DNA of 19,857 nucleotides. Origin: LMUY01 sp964242925. GTDB taxonomy: Bacteria; Pseudomonadota; Alphaproteobacteria; Acetobacterales; Acetobacteraceae. This document shows positions 14,197 to 19,857 of the stretch, piece after piece (positions within the stretch are counted from its first letter, which is position 1; every line of letters begins with the position of its first letter). The DNA is taken from contig CAXTBW010000082.1 of NCBI GenBank assembly GCA_964242925.1, positions 1 through 19,857 on the forward strand. Direction: 5' to 3'. The notes under the pieces were generated by a model. The model saw nothing but the letters and a program-made list of their open reading frames with translations, ran no database searches and was not told the origin of the DNA. The translations under genes were made by a program, and so were the position numbers.

Positions 14197-14425
14197 TCCG
14201 GCTACACGATGCAGGCGCGAGCCGAGGCAGCGATCAGCCGGCTCAAGCAGGTGACCGGGGACGGGCTGCGGTCGCACACGGATGATCGTCACGCAACCGA
14301 AGTGGACATCGCCGTCCATGCGCTCAACCGCATGACGGAGCTTGGACGCGCAAACCACATTCGCACCGCCTGACCCCAGACGGGGTTGAGGTTACTGCGT
14401 TCGCTCTCCAGACCTGTGCAACTCG
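14197..14425 (+). mobile_element. IS903-type IS5 transposase C-terminal remnant (second copy)
   Basis: The plus-strand frame from 14197 to the TGA at 14371-14373 encodes 58 residues beginning SGYTMQARAEAAISRLKQVT, followed by GDGLRSHTD, ATEVDIAVHALNRM, and ending HIRTA. It is colinear with the C-terminus of the copy at the left edge but clearly diverged. About 50 bp after the stop, CCTGTGCAAC (near 14413-14422) aligns with the terminal-repeat region of the left-edge copy (CCGTGCAAC), marking the probable old element end. No N-terminal part precedes it. It lies between the decayed zone and the RND operon. Confidence 0.8.
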
Positions 14426-14446
14426 CTGTATAGACGGACCATCCCG

Positions 14447-15883
14447 CTAGTTTCGGCCAGCCTTGCCCTGGTCAGAACCCGGCTTATCCTGCTGCACCTG
14501 CACATGTTCATTATCGGCCAAGTCCACCGGAGGGCTGAGGGCGACGCGCTCGCCGCCTTGCAGGCCGTCGCGCAGTTCCACCGTGGTGCCGAAGTCGCGT
14601 GCGATCCTGATATCTTGCATATGCACTACGTCATCTGGCCCAATGACTGCGGTGCGCAGGCCCTGGCCGTTGAACAAGACGGCCTCATCGGGGATGACGA
14701 CGCCGGGGTGGTCCCGGGGAATCTGGAACACCACGGTCACATAAAGGCCCGGCCGCAGGCGGTGGTCCGCATTGGGCAGGTCCACCTCGACCAGGACCGC
14801 GCGGGAGGCCGGGTCTATGGCCACGGCATTGCGCGCCACCGTCCCGGTGAAGTCCTGGCCCGGTAGCTCCTGCACCTGCACCTTGGCCTGCAGCCCATCG
14901 CGCAGCGGCACCGCGCCGCTTTGCGGCACCTGCACCTGCACGCGCAACACGTCGTCGCGCTGCAAGGAGAACAGGGCCGTGCCGCCGCTGGCGTCGGCCG
15001 TCACCAAGTCGCCGGTATCCACGCCGCGCGCCGTCACTACGCCATCGAAGGGTGCAGTCACGTCCAGGTAGCCCACCAGGGATTGCAGCCGCTGCACCGC
15101 GGCAAGCTGGGCGGCGACGTTGGCCTCGGCGACCGTGACCGCGGCCTGGGCGGCGTCCACGGCCGCTGTACCGCTTTGCAGGCCGGCCTTGGTGTTGTCG
15201 GCGTTCTGCCGGGTTTCCCACCCCTGCGCGGCGAGCGTGCTGGTGCGGGAGTTGGTGACTTGCGCAAGCTGCACGTTGCTCTGCGCCGACACGACGTTGG
15301 CACGCGACTGCACCAGCGCCGCCTGGGTCTGGCCCAACTGCGCCGCCGCCTGGGCCAGTTGCGCGTTCAGGTCCGGGGCAGCGATCCGCAGCAGCAGGTC
15401 TCCCTTCTTGACGCGCGAGCCGATATCCACCCGGCGCTCGGCAATGAACCCGCTGGCGCGGGCGTAAAGCCGGGCCATGTCGAACGGCGCGGTGGTGCCG
15501 GGCAGGGTGAGGGCCACCGGGCCGTCCTCCCGCTTGGCGATGACGGTGCGGAGCGTCGGGGCGAAGCTTACGGCCTGCTGCTGCGTTTCAGCAGCGCGTT
15601 GGCTGATGCTCCAGTGCGTCCAGGCGCCCCATCCCACCAGGCCCAGAACCAGCACGGCGGGGACGGCGTAAACTAGGCGGGACACGCGCCGGGGCGGCTC
15701 GCTGCTGCCTGGCTTGTCTCCCGGCGACACATCGGGGTGGCCTGGCTGAGGCTGCCGCAGGGCGTCCGGCGGCGCAGGGGATGCCGCATCCACGGCCTCC
15801 CCCTCTGGATTTTGGCCTGACGCGGGCACCCGGTTGCGCGTCGCCAGCCGGCGCATCTCATCGATCGCGGTGTTCTGGTCCAT
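14447..15883 (-). CDS. RND efflux periplasmic adaptor (membrane fusion protein, HlyD/AcrA family, 478 aa)
   Basis: An adaptor that links an RND pump to an outer-membrane channel. A polar N-terminal ~65 residues precede a single membrane anchor (about residues 69-88), so the protein is inserted by an uncleaved segment rather than being a lipoprotein; there is no lipobox Cys. Then come LARLYARASGFIAERRVDIG-type and VKKGDLLLRI (lipoyl half), an Ala/Gln-rich coiled-coil hairpin (QLAQAAAQLGQTQAALVQSR onward), the second lipoyl half VTAPFDGVVTARGVDTGDLV, and beta-barrel regions with LRPGLYVTVVFQIP and VVIPDEAVL. The ATG at 15883 is preferred to the TTG at 15895 because GAGG lies 6 nt upstream. It follows the pump gene by only 8 bp, so it is co-transcribed. 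Gene order (pump first, adaptor second) is the reverse of acrAB. Confidence 0.92.
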   Translation of the reverse strand: MDQNTAIDEMRRLATRNRVPASGQNPEGEAVDAASPAPPDALRQPQPGHPDVSPGDKPGSSEPPRRVSRLVYAVPAVLVLGLVGWGAWTHWSISQRAAETQQQAVSFAPTLRTVIAKREDGPVALTLPGTTAPFDMARLYARASGFIAERRVDIGSRVKKGDLLLRIAAPDLNAQLAQAAAQLGQTQAALVQSRANVVSAQSNVQLAQVTNSRTSTLAAQGWETRQNADNTKAGLQSGTAAVDAAQAAVTVAEANVAAQLAAVQRLQSLVGYLDVTAPFDGVVTARGVDTGDLVTADASGGTALFSLQRDDVLRVQVQVPQSGAVPLRDGLQAKVQVQELPGQDFTGTVARNAVAIDPASRAVLVEVDLPNADHRLRPGLYVTVVFQIPRDHPGVVIPDEAVLFNGQGLRTAVIGPDDVVHMQDIRIARDFGTTVELRDGLQGGERVALSPPVDLADNEHVQVQQDKPGSDQGKAGRN

Positions 15884-15891
15884 GCTGGGCC

Positions 15892-18800
15892 TCAAACGTA
15901 GTCCGCGGGGGCCTTGGCCTCACCGCGGCGCAGGGTTGCGTACAGGAAAGGCACGAACAGCAGGGTCGAGCATGTCGCGAAGGCCACGCCGCCCATCACC
16001 GCCCGCGCCAGCGCCGCGTTCTGCTCGGAGCCGTCGCCAAGGCCAAGCGCCATCGGGATCAGGCCGACGAACATCGCCAGCGCCGTCATCAGCACCGGGC
16101 GCAGCCGCTCGCGGCCGGCCTCCATCGCCGCATCCGGGGCGCTGGCCCCGGTCTCCTCCCGGTGCTCGCGCGCAAACGTCACGAGTAGGATGGAGTTGGC
16201 CGAGGCGACGCCGACGGACATGATCGCGCCCATCAGCGAGGGGATGCTGAGCGCCGTGCCGGTGGCGAACAGGCTGACCATGATGCCGCAGAACGCGATG
16301 GGCAGCGCGGCCAGGATGACGAACGGGTCGCCCCAGCTTTGGAAGTTCACCGCCATGAGCAGGTAGACGAAGACCACCGCGGCAGCCAGGCCAAGGCCGA
16401 TGTTCTGGAATGCCGAGTTCATGCTGGCGATCTGTCCCAGCACCCGGATGGTGTTGCCCGGCTTAAGGCCCTTGGAAGCGTCGCCCACGATGCCCTGGAT
16501 GTCGGCTGCGACCGAGGCGAGGTCGCGGTCCTGGACGTTGGCGAGGATGTCGTAGGTCGGCTGGGTGTTGCTGTGCGTGATGACGGTCTGCGTGCCCTGG
16601 CGCTTTAGGGTGCCGACGTTGGACAGCGGCTGCGTGCTGCCAGGGCCGGTCAGCGCGAGCGGCGTGTTCTCCAGGTCGCCGATGGAGGCGATGCGGTATT
16701 CCGGCGTCTGCACGGCCACCGGGTACGGGATGCCGGTCGCCGGATCGGCCCAGAAGTTGGGCGTGACCTGGGTGCTGGACGACAGGGAGATGTTGAGGTT
16801 GTTGGCCACTTGCTGCTCCGAAAGGCCCAGTTCCAGTGCGCGCGCCCTGTCCACCGTCAGGGTGTACTCCGGGGCATCGACGATCTGCTGCATGTGCGCG
16901 TCCACCACTCCGCGCACGCCCTTCAGCTTGGCAAGCAACGCCTGTGCCGCTTCACGGTTCTTGGCGTCGTCCCGCCCGGCCACCTGCACGTCGATGGGGG
17001 CAGGCAGGCCGAAGTTAAGCACTTGCGTGATGATGTCGGCGGGCTGGAAGTAGAAGATGCCATCCGGGAAGCGCTCCCGCAGCACGGTGCGCAGGGTCCG
17101 CATGTATCCGGCGGTGGGTGCGTGGCCGGGTTTGAGGGACACCAGCACCTGGCCGTCGTAGTAGGCGACGGTGGAGCCGTCGGAGAAGGCCAGGTTGTAG
17201 TTGTTGTTGGGCAGGCCGATGTTGTCGAGGATGCTGGAGCGCTCGCGCTCGGGCACGACCTCGCGGATCGTATCCTCGACTTTTTGGAAGAACATCTCCG
17301 CCTCCTCGATCCGCAGGCCCGAGTGGGCGCGGACGTGCAACTGCATCTGCCCGGCGTCGATCTGCGGGAAGTAGTCGCGCCCGACGAACAGGAACAGCAC
17401 GCCGCCCACCGCCACGGTGCCCGCGGCCACTCCCAGGGTCACCCAGGAGTGGCGCAGGATGGCGGCGAGCAGCGTGAGATAGCCGCCCTGGAACTGGCGG
17501 AACCGCCGCTCGAACCCGGCGTGGAAGCGGCCGAACACGCCCTTGGGCGGCCCTTCCGGCTCCCCGTGCTTTTCTCCGGCAATCAGCACATCCGCCAGGA
17601 TCGGCACCAGCGTGCGGGACAGCCCGTATGACGCCAGCATCGCAAACACCACGGCCAGGGCCTGCGGCGTGAAGATGTATTTGGCCGAGTCGGTCAGGAA
17701 CAACACAGACACAAAGGCCGTGCAGATCGCCAGCGTCGAGATCAGCGCGGGCTTGGCGATCCCGGCCGCCCCCTCGACCACCGCGTTGCGGAAGTCCTTG
17801 CCGCTTTCCAGCAGGCGGTAGGTGTTCTCGATGGCGACCGTCGCGTCGTCCACCAGAATGCCGACCGCCAGCGCCAGGCCGCCCAGGGTCATGACGTTGA
17901 TGGTGTAGCCAAGCACCGTCAGCACCGCCAGCGAGGTCAGGATCGCCAGCGGGATGGACACCAGCACGATCAACGTCGAACGCCAGGACCCCAGGAACAG
18001 CAGGATCATCAAGCCCGTGAGTCCGGCGGCAATCGCACCCTCCCGCGCCACGTCGCTGATGGCGCCGGACACGAACACCGACTGGTCGAACAGCGGCGTG
18101 ATCTTCAAGCCCGGCGGCGCCGCGGCCTGGATGCCGCCCAGCAGGCGCTTGACGTTGTTCACCACCGTCAGCGTGGAGGCATTGCCGTTCTTGAGGATCG
18201 TCAACAGGACCGACCGCTTGCCATCAGACCGGACGATGTTCTGCTGCACCTGGCTGCCGTCGCGCACCTGCGCCACGTCGCGCATCAATACCGGCACGCC
18301 GTTCACCACCTTGAGGGGGATGGTGTTCAGCGCGTCCATCGAGGTCGGGGAGCCATTCGGCTGGATCACGTATTGCAGGTTGCCGAACTTCGCCAGGCCG
18401 GACGGGACCGTGACGTTCTGCGCCACCACGGCGTTGGTGACATCCTGCGGGGTCAGGCCGTAGCCCTGCAGCGCCTTCAGGTCCAGGTCCACCATGACCT
18501 GCCGGCTTTTGCCGCCGAACGGGGCCGGCAGGGTGGCGCCGGGCGCCGTCACCAGCGCCTGGCGCACGCGGTACTGGCCGTAGTCATAGAGCTGCTGCTC
18601 GTTCAGTTGGTCTGACGACAGCGCAAGCTGGATGACCGGAACCGACGACGCGCTGTAGCGCACGACGATGGGCGGGTTGATGCCCGGCGGCAGCACTGCC
18701 CGGATGCTGTTGGTGGCGGACACCACCTGGGCGATGGCCAGGTCTATGTTCACATCAGGCTGGAACAGGATCTTCTCGACCGAGACGCCCTGCAGCGTCG

Positions 18801-19050
18801 TGCTCTGGATATCCTTGATGCCGTTGACGTTGTTGCTGATCGAGAACTCGGAGTAGGTGGTGATGCGGCTGGCCGTCTCGGTGGTGGACAGGCCGGTGTA
18901 GGTCCAGATCACGCTGACGACGGGGATGTTGACGTCTGGCAGCACGTCCTTGGGCGCAGCGACGATGGCTGCGCCGCCCAGGGCCAGGATCAGGATCGCC
19001 AGCACGTAGAACGTGACGCGGAATTTCAGCGCGTATTTGACAAGCTCCAT
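15892..19050 (-). CDS. RND-family efflux transporter permease (1052 aa)
   Basis: An inner-membrane proton-driven pump of AcrB size. The first TM (about 11-30) is followed by DVLPDVNIPVVSV, and a second half-repeat begins near LRHSWVTLGVAAGTVAVGGV with VGRDYFPQIDAGQMQL. The TM4 proton-relay pair is present in AVGILVDDATVAIEN (Asp401, Asp402; AcrB Asp407/408). In TM10, where AcrB has Lys940, the sequence is SVGVASANSILLV (about 945-957) with no lysine, so the relay differs from the AcrB type. RND hallmarks RERLRPVLMTALAMFVGLIP and a C-terminal TM complete the protein. AAGGA lies 9 nt before the ATG. The stop is 8 bp before the adaptor start. No outer-membrane factor or regulator is visible in the window. 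Substrate (drug, solvent, metabolite) cannot be told; the motifs do not look like a CzcA/CusA metal pump. Confidence 0.94.
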   Translation of the reverse strand: MELVKYALKFRVTFYVLAILILALGGAAIVAAPKDVLPDVNIPVVSVIWTYTGLSTTETASRITTYSEFSISNNVNGIKDIQSTTLQGVSVEKILFQPDVNIDLAIAQVVSATNSIRAVLPPGINPPIVVRYSASSVPVIQLALSSDQLNEQQLYDYGQYRVRQALVTAPGATLPAPFGGKSRQVMVDLDLKALQGYGLTPQDVTNAVVAQNVTVPSGLAKFGNLQYVIQPNGSPTSMDALNTIPLKVVNGVPVLMRDVAQVRDGSQVQQNIVRSDGKRSVLLTILKNGNASTLTVVNNVKRLLGGIQAAAPPGLKITPLFDQSVFVSGAISDVAREGAIAAGLTGLMILLFLGSWRSTLIVLVSIPLAILTSLAVLTVLGYTINVMTLGGLALAVGILVDDATVAIENTYRLLESGKDFRNAVVEGAAGIAKPALISTLAICTAFVSVLFLTDSAKYIFTPQALAVVFAMLASYGLSRTLVPILADVLIAGEKHGEPEGPPKGVFGRFHAGFERRFRQFQGGYLTLLAAILRHSWVTLGVAAGTVAVGGVLFLFVGRDYFPQIDAGQMQLHVRAHSGLRIEEAEMFFQKVEDTIREVVPERERSSILDNIGLPNNNYNLAFSDGSTVAYYDGQVLVSLKPGHAPTAGYMRTLRTVLRERFPDGIFYFQPADIITQVLNFGLPAPIDVQVAGRDDAKNREAAQALLAKLKGVRGVVDAHMQQIVDAPEYTLTVDRARALELGLSEQQVANNLNISLSSSTQVTPNFWADPATGIPYPVAVQTPEYRIASIGDLENTPLALTGPGSTQPLSNVGTLKRQGTQTVITHSNTQPTYDILANVQDRDLASVAADIQGIVGDASKGLKPGNTIRVLGQIASMNSAFQNIGLGLAAAVVFVYLLMAVNFQSWGDPFVILAALPIAFCGIMVSLFATGTALSIPSLMGAIMSVGVASANSILLVTFAREHREETGASAPDAAMEAGRERLRPVLMTALAMFVGLIPMALGLGDGSEQNAALARAVMGGVAFATCSTLLFVPFLYATLRRGEAKAPADYV

Positions 19051-19232
19051 CGCAGCACATCCTTCGGCAAAGCCAGATCAGCGGCACGAGGCGGAGCCTC
19101 CGGCCTATGTGGAAAAACATCCGGGGGTAGCCAGTTCGGAGACATGGCCCAGGACGAACGGTACACCAGGCGTCCCATGCAAAGCGTGAACTGGCGACGC
19201 GCCAGCAGAACGGACCAGGGCACAAACCTTGG
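19051..19232. other. Upstream region of the RND operon, bordering an IS5 remnant
   Basis: 182 bp between the pump start and the transposase N-terminus. The pump ribosome-binding site (AAGGA, near 19060-19064 on the minus strand) is clear; no promoter hexamers stand out. No intact IS left terminal repeat could be recognised, which fits a decayed element. A promoter carried outward by the IS is possible but not shown. Confidence 0.4.
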
Positions 19233-19857
19233 ATGCCCGTCTTGCCCTTCAAGCTGAACCAGGACCGGCGTCACCACATCCCACGGCAGCGGCGCCGGGT
19301 GACGAACTGGCCAGCCTACGAGGCCGGCCTGCGTCAACGTGGCAGCCTGACGGTGTGGTTCACCGACGAGGCGGTCGCGGCGTGGGCGGCCGGGCCGCGC
19401 ACGACGCGCGGCGGTGGGCAGCCCTGGTATTCGCCGCTTGCTATCCTGACGGCACTCACGTTGCGCGCGGTGTTCCGCCTCGCCTACCGGCAAGCCGAGG
19501 GGCTGATCGGCTCCATCGTCGGCCTGCGCGGCCCCGTACCGGACCACACGACGTTGAGCCGGCGTGCGGCGACGCTGGATGTGCTGCGGCCGGGGCGCTG
19601 GGGCTGGCAGCGAGCCCATGCACCTGCTGGTGGACAGCACGGGCCTGAAGCTGTGCGGCGAGGGCGAGTAGCTGCTGGAGAAGCACGGCACCACAACACG
19701 CCGGTCGTGGCGCATGAGCAAGCGGACCGCCACGCCGGCGGCCGGGGCTGCCGCGACCGTCTGACCCGATCGCAGGTGCCGGGGTGCAAACAACGCTGCA
19801 GGAGATGATGATCGGTCGATCCGACGGACAGGGAACCCCGCTTGGTGCACAGGCATC
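19233..19857 (+). mobile_element. IS903-type IS5 transposase, N-terminal half, frameshifted and with a nonsense codon
   Basis: From the ATG at 19233 the frame encodes the N-terminus of an IS5/IS903-type transposase: RHHIPRQRRRVTNW, LRQRGSLTVWFTDEAVAAW, TALTLRAVFRLAYRQAEGLI and VPDHTTLSRRAATL. Near 19595-19611 homology moves to another frame reading EPMHLLVDSTGLKLCGEGE, which contains the first catalytic Asp of the DDE triad (in LVDSTGL). There a TAG (19669-19671) stands where the family has Trp, followed by LLEKHGTTTRRSWR. Beyond about 19715 the match fades and only weak DNA-level similarity can be guessed up to the window edge. The copy is dead. Its C-terminal half is missing or strongly decayed. 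Confidence 0.82.

Noticed and set aside
13737..19671. Trp-to-TAG codons in two pseudogenes (13737-13739 and 19669-19671) as a sign of codon reassignment
   Set aside because: Both lie in genes that also have frameshifts, and at least the truncated permease frame ends normally in TAG; ordinary decay explains them.
1..19857. CRISPR arrays, tRNA or rRNA genes, toxin-antitoxin or defence genes
   Set aside because: I looked for regularly spaced repeats, cloverleaf-like segments and known small-gene pairs and saw none.

Overview
The window reads as accessory DNA from a high-GC Gram-negative, most likely an alphaproteobacterium. That guess rests on codon and GC style, IS5/IS903-type insertion sequence debris, a pRiA4b ORF-3-like remnant and an RND pump; no rRNA or other taxonomic marker is present. 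It falls into three blocks: an organosulfur catabolism cluster (about 0.3-10.5 kb), a decayed zone of insertion sequence and gene fragments around a cystathionine beta-lyase (10.5-14.4 kb), and an RND efflux operon flanked by IS5 remnants (14.4-19.9 kb).

Block 1. Two minus-strand operons lie on either side of a plus-strand cysteine synthase-like gene (4021-4992). The left operon runs LLM flavin monooxygenase of the NtaA/SnaA/DszA type, M20 amidohydrolase, GNAT acetyltransferase, then the first ~100 codons of a polar amino-acid ABC permease. That permease is cut by an IS5-family element whose 3' end occupies bases 1-339. The right operon runs from the last 52 codons of an Opp/Dpp-type ABC ATPase (coupled by ATGA to the next gene) through an NtaA-type LLM, an MsnO8-type LLM, a second GNAT, a short atypical LLM and a third NtaA-type LLM. 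Junctions are tight (ATGA or TGATG overlaps, or gaps of 16-73 bp). The set GNAT + LLM monooxygenases + M20 deacylase + amino-acid transporter matches the families of the Bacillus subtilis ytmI-ytnM and yxeK-yxeQ operons. Those salvage sulfur from S-modified cysteines by N-acetylation, C-S oxidation and deacetylation. I infer a similar role here, possibly on several substrates given five LLM paralogues. Both linked importers are truncated in this window.

Block 2. An intact PLP-dependent cystathionine beta-lyase (11389-12597) directly follows a frameshifted rhodanese (3-mercaptopyruvate sulfurtransferase-like) remnant, again sulfur metabolism. Around it lie a frameshifted transposase C-terminus, an IS5-type transposase C-terminal scrap, a broken pRiA4b ORF-3-like gene, a perfect 15-bp inverted repeat with satellite motifs, and a second IS903-type transposase C-terminus.

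Block 3. An RND permease (1052 aa) and its membrane-fusion protein form a minus-strand two-gene operon with no outer-membrane factor in view. A frameshifted, nonsense-mutated IS903-type transposase N-terminus lies upstream.

All family assignments come from reading motifs by eye; no database search was run.
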